Source: Pseudorasbora parva (lineage: Eukaryota; Chordata; Actinopteri; Cypriniformes; Gobionidae). From it: DNA of 64,000 nucleotides. The stretch is from positions 33,942,124-34,006,123 of the forward strand of contig NC_090188.1 in assembly GCF_024679245.1 (NCBI RefSeq), read 5' to 3'. Position numbers and translations under genes: made by a program. This document shows, piece after piece, positions 10,640-26,444 of this stretch. Under the pieces are notes generated by a model. The model did no database searches and had not been told where the DNA came from. It saw nothing but the letters and a program-made list of their open reading frames with translations. How positions within the stretch are numbered: the stretch's first letter is position 1; the number at the start of each line of letters is the position of its first letter.

Positions 10640-13600
10640 TATGTATAGTGAATCGAGAGTTATCCAGGGATAATGCAATGATGTTTTGTGTGTGTGTGTG
10701 CTAATTACACTTTAGCTCCGCCCACTACACATCTCCACAATCTTGGCTGTTTTTGGAAAGAATATGTACAGCGTATCTGTCTTATGTAAATATGATAAAA
10801 CTAAAGACTCTCCAGAGATATGAAGGATGCAATACTACTCTATAGGTACTCAATAACATGAGATTTGCAGAAACTGTGTGTGTAACCTTTAAATCTTTTA
10901 TTTTTCACTGAATTAGCTTCAGCAACCAAAAGTTTTTTAAGGTGGCCTTGCATTCACCCTCACATTAGGTATGCTTAGTCAGTTGATGTTCTCAGGATAG
11001 ACCAGTTTATTGCACTGTTCATATTTCACAAACAATTGTATACATCTCACACTGTCCTGATCCCAGACCATCCTCTTTAAAGTATTATGAGTCATATAAT
11101 TGACCTGTGATGTAGTACCAGCACCTGTCCATTGAAATGTAAAATGATACAAGACCTCCAGCCACTTTTGTCTTGCCTGATATTGACTCTGAACATGACC
11201 CTGTTAGAAAAGACTTGTATGATTTGCATGAAGCCCTACAGCGTCACCTTACTGCACACTCGTCTCAGTTGTTCACATTCTATTTTGGGAAGAATGGAAA
11301 TGGTCACCATTTCAGCTGCGCAATAACACTTACTCACTTATGTTGGGTATGTGCATACAATTTTGCATTGACTTTGTGCAGTTGTTGATTTGACACCAAT
11401 ACTTTCTTATTTATAAAACGACAGCACCAGCAATATAAAAATGTTTGAATAAATCCAATAAAGAGTGTGACGCAGAATGAACAAGGAATAGCAACAGAGA
11501 ATTTAATGAGCACAGAGAGTAACGATTTACCATTAACTACAGCGAACAGAGAACTAAGAAAACGGAGGGCTTATATACACAGAGATGACAATCAACAGAA
11601 CAGGGAACAGGTGTGTTACTAATCAGAATCAGGGTCATTCGTCTTTACGCCATTTCTACGTCCAATTTCCATTTTCAATCAGATCAAGTCCTATCACAGG
11701 GGTTTTCAAACCTGTTGGGTCCTAGTTTGGTTTAAAAGTCCAATCCGAATGAAAATACTCCATGTAAACACCTCAATCATAATAAAAATGCCCAAAGGGG
11801 TGGGATTGAAAGTGGTGAGATAAACCGGTAACACTTTACAATTACTCGGTAATATAGGCTGTATACCGAGTCTTTCCGGGAAAAAAACGAACTACTGGAG
11901 GCGTATCGTGTGGGCGGAGCTAAAGAATGACGAGTGCGCACAAAGCAGTGACGTCCTCAAGCGTGGAGAAACCCATGGCTATCGATCAGATTCAGCTAAT
12001 ACAGATATGATCCAGAATCAGATTCGGAGGCTGAAATAAATTGAACAGGAGGAACAGCAACAGCAGGACGTCCGTCTCTGTGGTATGTACTGTATTTAGT
12101 GGCCTGTCAACATTTGTGTGTCTTTACTCACAGTTTATGAGGACATGATTCGGTTTATGGACTATTGTATGCGACTAAACCTTAGCAGTAGCAAGCAAAA
12201 CGGTTTGGCACGTCAGACTAGTGTAACGTTATACACAGAACAACAATGGAGTAACCATTAGCGCATGTAAATGATGAAGCACGCGATCGTGTCGTTTACT
12301 GATGTTTACTCACGCAACGATAGCCAACATCACAGACATTTGAAGCAGTTTTACTCACCGGCTGCTTCCAAAGCAGGACCAAACCTTTATCGCTGGGAAC
12401 GCTCCGTCAAAAACACACTTCTTTGGTATGATTTGGTGAAGTCCTGTGACAGCAGTGACCGTGGAGATCCACTTTGCGACGCGACTAAAGCGATGTTGTG
12501 AAGCTTCCCGTCATTTCTGCGTTCAAATCGGTTCAAATGCAGCACTGCCTTCCCGGAATGCTGTGCTGAAGCGTTGAAGTCGCTTGATGTCACCCGTAGG
12601 AATAAAGTGGAGCGCGGCGCGGACTATAACGACTTAAGTGTTCACGGACGACTGAATCTGCAGCTGAGCGAGTGTTTATGGGCGTGCAGCCCAAACGGCC
12701 CATACAAGGACCTTCCGCTCTATCGACGTCAAGTCGAGCCATACTCGAAAAAAACTCTCCGAAACTTGTATTTTTTGTATTTTTGACACAGAAATACTCC
12801 ATCAAACGTCCAACATTAGTTTTGGAAATTCTGTCTATGTTTAGGATGGGAATCCAACTCTTTAACAGTGTAAAAAGCTCAGTATGCATGAAACAGCATT
12901 TCATAAACTAATAACAGCTTTCCCTTTACTGAAAAACACATAAAATAACACTTTATTCCATACATTTTATCTCCTAGCACAGTCCCTTGCAAAGCACACT
13001 GGGAACTACACATCCATTGTCCAGTTAGTTATGTCAGCACAAATATTGTATGTAGTTTTAATGCAAATGTATTAAGTAAACTTCAGTTTTAAATTTATTA
13101 GGCTGATTGAACACATTTCGACACAACTAAATTTAATTAGGTAAAGTAAACATAATTTAAATGTGTCTTATCTATGAAGGGCCTGAATCATTACAACTCT
13201 TTATATATTTTAGTCACCATGAAATTAAAATTGACTATACTTTTCTTATCTTCTAATAATCATATCTTCTTCATTTTGCAGTATTTATTAATGTCTCCTT
13301 GTTTTTGTTTTTTTATATTTCCCATGCTGTGTGTAATATAGATGTTTGTGAATGTAAACATTCTACAAAGTGGAAAGTGCACGATATATAAAGTGATTGT
13401 CTTCCAGAAGAAAGTCACTCTGCACTCTGAGGTCATTTGTAATTCAAATCCCACTGCGTGAAGTTTCTATCTAATTAGAAAAGACATTTGCATAATGCCC
13501 GCCAATGTTGTAAGTTGTCTGCACCACAAACAACTTGACCAGCCCTCATACACGTAATTTTACTGACTACTTCTCAAATTTCAATACAAAATGCTTGCCC

Positions 13601-14588
13601 TTAAATGGGTCAGTACCCAGTTTATTTGGACCAGTTTGCTCCCCAGAATCATAACCGGTAAGTAATAATTATTGATGTATATATTTTCAACCAGCTGTAC
13701 AAAAATGGCGTATACATTCCTTTACATTGCACACTCGCACTCTTCATACGCATTATCATGTGATCGTGTTGACAAAATATGTAGCTTTGTGTTTTATATT
13801 GTATAAGTTTCAGGCCAACCGGCTAACTCACGTTATTACTCACTCACTGAAATCCTTCGGCTAAGCAGCTGTGAGCACTATTACCTAAAACTGTGTCTAT
13901 TAATGCAGATTATCTGTTGGTCTTCTACTTTAAGTAAAAATAATGTAGCAAGATTTGTTTAACAAATGTTACATCATTTATTTGTGTTAGTGCTGGGCTA
14001 ACATATGCGCTGCTATTGATATAGTTCTATTGATATAGTTCTTGCATGTGCCCCGCAATAAATTAGAAATATACACTTGATAATGCTTATGGTGAGGAAT
14101 TACAGTTGCAACATCTCATAATGTACATCTAATTGAGCAGCATATCACTGAGAAACGTCCTGCTCAAGTCCTCATGCGCTTGAGGTTCAGGTTGAGTTCT
14201 TCCAATGTTTCATCATCGGACTTGCAATCAGCTTCATATGGTAAAATCATTGTCTTCACTACTGTCTTTACAGTGTGTACAGTCGCTGTGTGTGTATAAA
14301 GTCTGATACCACAGTTATGGTAATGGACGTTTAGCTTCTGAAACACAAGCTGTATGGTAGACCAATCATAAGAGACTGGGCCATCTGGCCAATCAGAGCA
14401 GAGTAGCTCATGGAAAGGAGGGATTTAAAGGAACTGTATGTAAGAAATGTATTTCAATTAATCATAAAATGACCCTGATATGTCACTATTGACATTATGA
14501 ATTCATGTTAATTTCAAATACTTATATCACTGACAACAGTAGTCCGGTCAGGATATTGTCATTTAAAAGTTGTTGTTGCAGCCCTCAA
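10640..14588. other. Non-coding, repeat-derived
   Basis: No exon with splice support was found. A GC-richer patch at about 11870-12720 contains short open frames on both strands with no recognised domain; it looks like part of an old DNA element. The rest is AT-rich. Confidence 0.35.
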
Positions 14589-14629
14589 CTGATGTTGATG
14601 TAGACATGTTGTGTTTTGACCTGAAGCTC

Positions 14630-15154
14630 CACCCTCCACCTATCGACCAATCAAAAAGTCGATAGACAGGGCTCTCCCGAGGGGCGGGATAAATGGTTGT
14701 CTTTCAAACTTCCTCTGCACGCCGTGCACACAATTGGATAACGCTACAACCAACCAGAGCAACGAAGGTGAAGCCGAGCTTGTTGACAGATTAAACTTTC
14801 GACGTATACGGTCGGCAAAATTTAGAACACATCTTCCCTTCTTAAGAATGACTTCAGTGCCGTTCTTTGTTCTTTTCTCAGAGAAAAGCTTAACTCCAAG
14901 TCTTCCAGAGTCGCAGTCAAAGCTGATTCGAAAGACCTCCGCCGTTCGCCAGTTTCTGTGTTTACTAGAAGCATGCACACGCGCAACTCAGCCGTCATTA
15001 TGTTAAGCCCCGCCCACCGACTCTATACACGATGTGATTGGCCCGACAAGAGTTTGCCGTTTACAGCTCAGAAGTGTATTGAGAGTTGCTAGATGACAGT
15101 CGCGGCAAATTAGATTTGCTGCCACTAGGGTGTGTCTAGATTTCTAGGCTAGGA
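14630..15154. repeat. Interspersed repeat R528, copy A
   Basis: The stretch from ctctcccgaggggcgggata through cttcagtgccgttctttgtt and tcagagaaaagc to gtgtctagatttctaggcta matches copy B (41273-41800) along most of its length. It shares its last 240 bp with copy C (45780-46016). It has short frames but no conserved protein motif. A non-autonomous DNA transposon is the best guess, based on copy B's target duplication. Confidence 0.7.
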
Positions 15155-15264
15155 TCTGACAGGAATGGTGCAACAAATTATGTGAGTAAAACGCCTTTTT
15201 TTACATGTAGTAATTGTAGTCCGGGGGCTGTGTGTTTTCCAGACCTACCGAAACTTGATCTGGT

Positions 15265-17834
<2,570 letters not shown>

Positions 17835-18570
17835 GGTTGCTTCTCAATTCTTATTTCTGCATCCTCGTTTCCTTCCCTAGCTTCCTTTCCTTTCACCTTA
17901 GCTCCACCCTTTCAGGATGAGAGGGAAGAATGGGAGGAAAAGACGTGAGGACGGAGGAATTTAATCAAGTGAAATGATATATCCTCGTTCCCATTAACGT
18001 CACTTCAAAGTGTCATCAATTAATGTTGACTGCACCACTGGATTTAGTCGGGATTATTGAACATTAGATTTATATTGTGAACTTCAACCTCCACAAAATA
18101 CCGCATTTGTCCATGTTTTATTTAATATTAACAGTTATTGTTAACAACTAATTATTCCCAGTTATGAACTGCTTTTTATTCGTTGTATAGTATTAGTTTT
18201 TTATTTGTTTCTCTATTTGTGTCTTTCATTTTCTTGTGCTTTGATATAATTCTGCAACTGTCAGTTATTGTTATTTGACATACGTTTGTCTTGTACATAA
18301 TAATAATGAATAAGCTGTATAGCACGATGTGAAGGGGGAGGAGAATTAATGTGTGCGTCACGTTTTGTCGATAAAACACTTCCGCAAAGGATACTCCAAT
18401 GTATCCTCGCTCATGATTCCTCAGGAAGCCTCCTCACTCCTCCATCCTCGCCTCCTCACGGTGCAATTAGAGAATTGAGATCTGCTACAAGATGGCTGAG
18501 CTCCATCGGTTTCCAGGTCATAGGATGGAGGACAGAGGAGCGAGGAAACGAGGAGGGATATTGAGAACCA
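17835..18570. mobile_element. Non-autonomous DNA element with TIRs
   Basis: The left end (ggttgcttctcaattcttat ... catcctcgtttccttc) is an inverted match of the right end, whose reverse complement reads GGTTCTCAATATCCCTCCTC, then GTTTCCTCGCTCCTC. Imperfect copies of the ATCCTCG/CTCCTC motif lie further inside. There is no intact frame. The family is not assigned. Confidence 0.55.
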
Positions 18571-21289
18571 CCCATTGTTTCAAAGCAGCTTCATGGTGAT
18601 AAAAGGAAATGAATGGAAGAGATATTGTTTTGGCTGTACAGCAGCTCTAGAAAAAAAGTCATTTTCTAGTTTAAGTTTTAAGTAAGTTTTTGATTTATTC
18701 ATTTCGGTTGTAAAAATCATTAGTTATTAACTTAGGGGCCGCTTTCATGACACCATTATACTATAAAGACTCTGTACTTACACATGTTTGAGTTCGCAGA
18801 TACTGAAGCGACAATTACCCCCATCCTCCCCACCACCACCAGGATGGCCCTGTCCATACCCTGCCGGGGGGGCGGCTGCGCCCCTGCCCTCGTCTTCAGG
18901 CAGGAATTGCAGATCCGAGACCCTCGGATTATGCTCTACGGACGGGGTCTACGCCAAATGACTCTGTACACTATCAGCTTGCAGAGCCGTTAATAAATGC
19001 ACTATTGTCAATATATTTCTCCCGAGTCTTTCTGGTAGAACTATCATGATGTCATTTCAACCAGCTGTCAGCAATTGAGAAAATGAACATGTCTATCAAT
19101 CAGCTCAAGTGGAAGATCACATAAATACCCAGTCAACTCATTAATGTTCCTTAACAGGTTTTCAGCATTCCTCCACCACCCCGTCTTCCTCACACTCACC
19201 TGGTTACTTTCCTAACCAGAGATACGTGGGGAGAACTCTGGGTTCGGGCTGAATGCAGAGCTCAGAATACCATTTATTCTATCAGACTTATTTGTAAGTG
19301 TGAACTCTTAAAAACTTTGAATGCGTTCTGGCTGTTCATTTACATGATAACAGAGTTTTGGTGGCCTGAGGACGCAAACTTTGAAAACATACAGTTATAA
19401 TCTGTGTAAACTTCAAAAACGGTGATGCATGCGTATTATGAGTTTAGTCTATAGGCATGTGCGTTTGAATGAGTATGCACAGGCATTGTGTTTCTTTACA
19501 AAGTGAAATCACCAATTACTTGTCTGATTATGCATAATACAGCATTTTCAGTCGTTTCACTTTCCACTGATCTGTGTAGATGGGAATTATTTTGATAATG
19601 TCACCTCATCTTTACAAAAAAAAAAAAAAAAAAAAAAAACTTTTGTTGTGTCGATGAGGCCTTCACAGGGGAGAGTCTAGTTGACACAGTCTCTGCTGAC
19701 ATATCAGGGCTGTGTTGTGGTCGTGTCTAGGCGCAGCTCCACCGTCTGATCTGGATATGGCCTGGATCTGGCTGACTACAGTAAACCTCGGGATAAACAG
19801 AAAGACTAACATTAGTGTAGATGGCATTCTCACACCTCATTATATCAGGTGTTATGGGAAGTGTTCCCAGTTCTGGCAAACCTAGTTGCTAATGCAGCCT
19901 AACAATAATTGTACATGTTTTGAATTATAGAAGTTCAAAATGTGTTATTTAAAAGCGAGGTTAAAGTGTTTTTTTTTTTCTTCTAGATTTAAACTGACAT
20001 TAATGTGTGTCTGCTTCCCAAACAATGCTTGGAAGACAGCATTTATGTTCTAAAGAGGGGAAGGATCTTCCGCCAGCAGTTTATTTTGATATTCTAGGTA
20101 TTTTCATCTGGCCAAAATTTTGAGATTGCGATAGACTTGAAGGACTATAATGCGTTCAGAGTGTGAAACTGTGAAACACGAGTTACAAAAAAGCTCAAAG
20201 ACTTCTAGAAACAAGCAAAAATGTCATGTTTGCTTCAGCAATTACGTTTTCATGACACATTTGCTTTGGTTAACACATCGGGTAGGTTTAAGGTTTAGTG
20301 TAGGTGTACGTTATTTTAAAATGTGATGGAGCATGCCGTCCACACCGGCAGGTCTTGCGCATTCACCGCATACAACTGCCCACACTACGGTGATGGGATT
20401 ATTGCTGTACACACCTTCATGCTCATGTGGACGCTTAACATTTTAGCCCCACTCACCGGACATTTCAATTCAGTACTGTGGTGATACGTACAAAAAAAAC
20501 AATGTAATAAAACATTTCCAGATACACTGTTTCGGATAAAACTGAACATGCTTTTAGTGTCACTGGACATTTCACTTTGAAACTGTTGCAAAACATGCAC
20601 TACTTAATGTAATTTTGCAGAAATGTTACCACAGGATGTTTCCCAATGAGTCTGGGCTGCCCATTTCACTTAATAATGTGCACATTCATCCTATTTATGA
20701 TAAACAATATACTGATTTTGGTGTAATAACTCAATGGCCCTTAGGCTAGTTTTGCTGTTGTAAGACATAATGTAATACATAATGTAGAGTTTGTTATTGA
20801 ACGTGTATAGAAATGGAGCTCACCGAGTGCACACTGTAAAGCCGTGGTACTGTAGACCTAAAGCAGGAAGTGACTGCAATGCCTGTGCTTGGCCTTGGGT
20901 TATAATGTCCAGGAGCTGGTCCTTCCTTCTGAATCCATAAATGGAAGTCAAGTCAACAAAAGAAAAATTCAAATTGAATTTAATTAACCAGGTGATGGAA
21001 TAGTTCACCCCAAAATTGTCACGTGAACTACTTTTATGAACCTTTCATGGAGCTCTTTTTGGGCCTTATTAATTTAAATTGCAATCCACTTTCATTATAT
21101 AATATAGTCATTAAAAGCCACTTTGATATTCTGATAAACTTGCTCTTTTGTGTTCCACAAGCTAAACTATTCCTTTAGATTAGAAGATCAAAAAATCTAA
21201 TTAGTGAGCTCCAAAAAAAGCTATTAATCGACCTGAGCTTGACCGGATAATCATAGATATAGATCTATTTATGTGCTTTCAAAGTCACA
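18571..21289. other. Non-coding
   Basis: No exon is supported. There is a poly(A) run at about 19616-19639. The open frames are short and without motifs. Confidence 0.4.
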
Positions 21290-21700
21290 GTTGAGAATAA
21301 GAGCTTCCACTGCTCTGCGCCTGTGCTACAGAAGCTGTCTGCTATCATTGCATGCCATTTGATTCCACCAGCGGCCTCACTTGATCCAGCTGGCCTGTGC
21401 AGTGGTGTGTGTGGCGGGTTGAACCGTGCCGGAGGTGTTAATGCTGGGGAACTCACTTCCCTCTGCCTGCTTGCTCATTAGGTCAGCTTCCGATGCTTTT
21501 AAAGGCATCCGGCCGCTGCGCCCTTCTTCTATGGGAAGCCCAGCCAGCTCTGCATTCCCCTGGACAAGAGTGGATAGCTGTGCAATACTGCACATGTCTG
21601 AAGAGGCACTGAGCTATTATTTCATTATGTGTGTGACTCCTGTCTATAAAAGCCAGATTCAACACCCTCCAACACAAGCTCCTCACAACTCAACACAGAA
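21290..21700 (+). promoter_or_regulatory. GC-richer island with TATA box (candidate promoter)
   Basis: A GC-richer, low-repeat patch ends in tcctgtctataaaagccaga at about 21640-21659, followed about 25-30 bases later by caccctccaacacaagctcc. This is the layout of a TATA-driven start site on the + strand. A possible splice donor (ccttaaggtaaacc) lies near 21765. No coding exon could be attached. It may instead be a conserved enhancer or a relic of a mobile promoter. Confidence 0.3.
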
Positions 21701-23388
21701 AAAACAGCATATCAATATAAAAAAATAAAAAAAGAAGCTTTCTCTGTATTTTCAAATGCCTTAAGGTAAACCTGTGAAAAATCAACAATAACATCTCTGC
21801 AAAGTACCACCTACACATCCATGTGAATGAATGGAGAACACAAAGAGAAAATAGCTTACACTTTTCTCCTTATCAAAAAAAAAATACCACAGTAATCTTA
21901 AATGTCTTTTCTTGAGTTTCAGAGAAAAAATATCACACTGTACTCACTGCCCTGGATAGCAGAGATATCAATATAACCTCAAACATTTCTCATCAAATTA
22001 CATGTGATCCACATTTATTTTATAGCTTGATGCAAAACGGGCGAGTGTATTTATGATTGAGTCATTGAATCATTCAATCATTCAATCAACTGATTGTTAA
22101 AAAAAAAAAAGCAGATTCATCTGCAAACAAAAGTAATATAAAACTCCACGCTGGTCGATACGAATTAAGTTTGTGAAATGTAATTACATGGACATTTTTG
22201 TTTTTGTTTTTTATTTGTTTTCTCTGTTGCGTTCAGTGTTTTCTTCCGGAAACAACGGACCATATGAGATTCCAAGTCACAGTTCATCACAGAGCGCTCG
22301 TGCATCGACGAGTCGAGACTGTTTTCCAAGATGGCTTCTGTCTGTGAACACGTAATGCACTGTGTTTATAAAGTATCTTCTTATTAAACTGTTTGTACAC
22401 TTACAAAGTTCGCAATGCTTCGGTTTGCATGTAGGGACCCTCATCATGCTACTGTGTTAGTGTGAGGCTATTTTGAGCCTTGTTAGTGGTGTTAACTAGC
22501 GATTTAATTTCACTACCCTGTGCCCCATAGACTAGCGTTATAAGCTAATCTGTTTTTAGAGACAAAACACTTTACATTCGATTTCCATGAAAATGCATCC
22601 CAGAGAATAATCTGTAACCATCTAGTAATTACCTCTAGGTTCATTTCTCACCAGAGCTGTCCTTTAAGATCACAGCTTTGTGAGCGTTACACACTTTCAA
22701 AAATGAATTAATAATTATTTTAATTATTTATTATTATTATTTTTATTTTATTTTTTATTTTATTTTTTTTTTGGGGGGGGGGGGGTATTACAGCTATATA
22801 AGACAACATATACTAACACGTTTATCACTTTTAGCAGTGTTTTATGTAACTTCAAAGGGTTTCCTGTAAAATGACACCAACATTTTGAACTTATACGACT
22901 GTATGTGTGTAAGGGAAGCTTTTCAATTTGGGTAGGCCAAATCCAGGCAGAAATCCCAAAAATGGTCCTGGATTTTAAGAGGATAAAGTAAACTAACCCT
23001 GAAACATGAGCTGCTCTGGAGAAGGTTGTGTTCAGAAAATAAGTTTCTGTGGCTTCTTACATAGCCTGAAAGTTACCTTTTAAAGTTAAAGTTTTTAGAA
23101 CTGAAAATTGAGGTTATCCACATATGTTTACTCTTAAACATACTCAGTGTGCCACATAGCCAGCTTTTTATGCACATGCATCAGTCACTTTATGAGGTAC
23201 ACTTGTTCAACTGTTAATTAACGCAAATATCTAATCAGCAACATAATGCATTTAATTAATTCGACCTTGAAAGAACAATCTCGGAAGGATGCGAGGACAC
23301 AACTTTGTGAGAATTAAGATGTGCTACGATCTTGTTTCTCAGCTGACCATCCCAGCATGTTATAGCAGCATAGTATAAGTAATACTTA
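21701..23388. other. Non-coding; A/T then poly(G) low-complexity at 22733-22788
   Basis: No gene is supported. 22733-22788 is a T-rich tract (tattttatttt repeats) that ends in a run of twelve or more G. The surroundings are AT-rich with short frames only. Confidence 0.4.
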
Positions 23389-23992
23389 AAGGTCTCGTTC
23401 TTCGCGTGTTTTCGAAGCTTTGATTATGTTTACAGTGTGCAATATAACATGAGTTCATGTTTCGCGTGTAAAAAACAGTTTTTTCACACAATTTACTTAT
23501 CTGTACAGCTGTTTCCTCTGTCCTAAAAATGGCCTGGTGATTTCCTTGTTCTATGATGTCCCGCCTTCAGATACGTAACGAGTTCTGATTGGGCCAGCGC
23601 TTCCCGTGTTGTGATTGGACAGCAGCTTAGCGCACTTTGCCTGGAATGGTCCCGCCTCTTACCATAACGGGGAGATGCAAGCGCTGAATGCGCGCTCTTC
23701 TCCACGTGGGAGAGCAACAAGCCCACGCCCCCTTTTTTGCTTGTTCTTGTTGGCGGAGGGTTAGTCAACAAACGGTTCTAGTGACGACATTACATCCCTG
23801 CACTTCCTGCTGTAGTCCAAACCTGGCCGTTCGCTGTAGGCTTTGAAAGGGAACTTCTGTTAAATAAAATATCTCGCTTGGCATTGAACTTTGAGCTTTA
23901 TATTTTTACAGGTATTATTTATGCTCTAACAGCAACATTACACACTAGCTAAAGTTTGAAAGATGTGATCGCGAAGAACGGGACCTTTAAAC
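23389..23992. mobile_element. Non-autonomous DNA element with TIRs
   Basis: The left end (aaaggtctcgttcttcgcgt) and the right end (gatcgcgaagaacgggacctt) are inverted repeats: AAAGGTCTCGTTCTTCGCG against AAGGTCCCGTTCTTCGCG. The interior has GC-rich promoter-like sequence with inverted CAAT-type motifs (gattgg) but no intact frame. Confidence 0.6.
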
Positions 23993-25363
23993 TAATACTT
24001 ATAATACTTCTTCCCGATTCATCAGATTTTCTTGACCATCTCTACATGCCTAAATGCATTGAGTTGCTGCCTATATTGGCTGATTCATTTTTAACTGTTG
24101 CATTAAAGACATCGCACTTGAACAAGTTATTAGTCTGATTATCATCACAGCTGTGGCCGAATCAGCTGCAGCACTTATGTTGTTTAAATAATTTCGCAGA
24201 AGAAATATCTGAGGCAAATATTTGAAATATCCTGGAATACACAGCATGATTTTTGTACAGATTGTTGGCCCAATTTGCAGCCAAGGCTAATTAACAAAAG
24301 TTAGAGCCAGTCTGCAGGCTGTCACAGCTGACATATTTCACATACAACTGACATACAGCTGAAAAATGTGTGGTGTATGATGGGCAGACTCCAGATGATT
24401 AAGCTTAAGATATTTTCATCCAGTCAGAGGATATCAAACATGTTTGATATTTTGAGCCGATTTTGGAACACATTGTTTTCAATTCTCATGCGTCTCCTAG
24501 CAACAAGGCACGTTTCTGCATGAGTTTAGTAGCTTTTCAACCATTGGGCAAAACTGTTCTCTTTGCTTAACTGTTCCATTCTGTGCTGATCCGGATATGT
24601 TTTCATTTTTCACTGTGGGGCTGGTAACACTGCTCTTTGGAGGCAGGCCCACACTAGAAGATCTTATACGTTTTTGAATATCTGAGAGACCACAAACATG
24701 ACGATGAAAAAGTCATAGATTTAACAGTTTTGTTCCTATATGTGGAGTGCTGCAAGACACCACAGACTACACACTACCATATTCCATTCACAAACAACCA
24801 GATTCCTGACTGTGAATACAGGAAATCTCTTCTAGTTAAGCCTTTAGAGATAAATGACATGCGAAGGCCTATTGATGATGCCGATAATACTGTTTGGACT
24901 GCTTTTTACAGAAAATTCACTGGGGACAAAATAAAAAAGTCATCTTATGTTTCTTTCTTCCATCCTCTAGCTTTCTGATTGGGTATTGTTTGTTTTCTCG
25001 TGAGGATCTCCAGAGAGTGTGCTTGTTTGTCCTCTGGATTCCCCCCACACAAAAGGATTTCTGATCGTAAATATTCAACATGTTAAATATTTACGATTTT
25101 AAGATCGGGGTGCCTGCGAAATTCTTCCGATCAGGTTCAATCACTCTAAACACACCTCACACCACAGGAAAGTCTGATAAAATGATCTCTAGAACCATCA
25201 AGATAATCTTACCTGGACTGTCAAATAACCATCGGCCCGATTATCTTAGTGTGTGGGTGATTTTACTATTCTTAGAATCTTTTAGCCCATCTGTGGAAAA
25301 GCGTCTTTTGTTGTGTTCTTAACAACTTTAAAGTCTGGTATTCTCAGTCATTCAGCATATGAT
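23993..25363. other. Non-coding; relic of the 40366-42629 element
   Basis: Around 24300-24540 there are short matches to the TTAA-flanked element at 40366-42629: aaacatgtttgatattttga next to gccgattttgg, and gcgtctcctagcaacaa. The rest holds short frames without motif. No host exon is supported. Confidence 0.35.
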
Positions 25364-25745
25364 CAATAAATCAATCAATTTATTTAGCACTTTTACAATG
25401 ATGATTGTTTCAAAGCAGCTTGACAGTATTAAACAGGACAATATTGCAACAGAATTTAATTTGGCTGTACAGTCGTCCTGGAGAAAACAGTGATGTTATC
25501 AGCTTATTTTAATTTTTCATAGCGACAATGTTGGCCAGATCAGTTATAGTTTATAGAATTAAATAAGACCTAGTGAGTACATTATATTTGTATATTTAGT
25601 CTAATAACTTAGATCATAATTTTAGTATCCCATACTGAGCAAGCCAAACCAAAGGCGACAGTGGCAAGGAACCAAAACTCCATTAGGGCATGATGGAGAA
25701 AAACAAACCTCGGGAGAAACCAGACTCAGTCGGGATGATACCCAA
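25364..25745 (-). mobile_element. Retroposon 3' end, inverted copy
   Basis: It begins with the reverse complement of the ATTGATT tail (tcaataaatcaatcaattta) and continues through caaagcagcttgacagt, accaaaggcgacagtggcaa and gagaaaccagactcagtcgg. It is the opposite-strand counterpart of the copies at 2956-3340 and 46017-46378. Confidence 0.6.
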
Positions 25746-26200
25746 TGTTTCTCTATAATAATTTAAGTCTGCAAATATATGCCTAGTGTTTTAAATCTGC
25801 TCAGATATGTAAAAGTCTTGTGTGTATCCCAGCCTATAGACGCTATATGGAAGATCAACCTCTGAGTAACACAGTTTTGCTGTTGCTCTGTCATCTTAAG
25901 AATAAGCTTGAGGTTTATTTGCTACTTAACCTTTGACAAAAACGCTTGTCTTACATGAAACGACACCTTTCTACAACCACACAAAGCCCTAATGTTTACC
26001 CTAATGAGACCCAGAGGATGATTTAGCGTCCTCACTTTTCTGTCAACACCAGACAGCTGCCAACACAGCTCGAATAACCAGCCAACACTGCCACTGAAGC
26101 CACTGAAGCCTCAACATTGATGCGCAGCAGTGGACCTCACTCACCGGAACAGAGATGCTTTACAAAACAATCTGGGGTAAAACAGGCTAAGCATTTAATA
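25746..26200. other. Non-coding
   Basis: No gene or recognised element. Confidence 0.4.
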
Positions 26201-26444
26201 CACTATAAAAAATTCTGGGTTAAAAACAACCCAAGTTGGGTTGAAAATGGACCAACCCAACAATTGGGTTGTTTTAACCCAATGGTTGAGTTGTTCTTAC
26301 CCAGCAATTGGGTTGTCTTAAGCAACATTTAACCCAACCACTGGGTTAAAACAACTCAACCATTGGGTTAAAACAACCCAATTGTTGGGTTGGTGCATTT
26401 TCAACCCAACTTGGGTTGTTTTTAACCCAGCATTTTTTAGAGTG
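26201..26444. mobile_element. Near-perfect palindromic MITE (GGGTT/AACCC rich)
   Basis: About 100-bp arms pair almost perfectly: CACTATAAAAAATTCTGGGT at the left against the reversed right end CACTCTAAAAAATGCTGGGT, continuing AAAAACAACCCAAGTTGGGT. Inside, the unit AACCCAA/TTGGGTT recurs in both orientations roughly a dozen times. TA flanks both ends. No coding potential. Confidence 0.85.

Noticed and set aside
14640..15006. Paired open frames of 90-112 codons
   Set aside because: They lie inside the R528 repeat; the corresponding frames are not kept intact in copies B and C.
21377..21728. Opposed open frames in the GC-richer island
   Set aside because: No domain, no splice support; explained by base composition.
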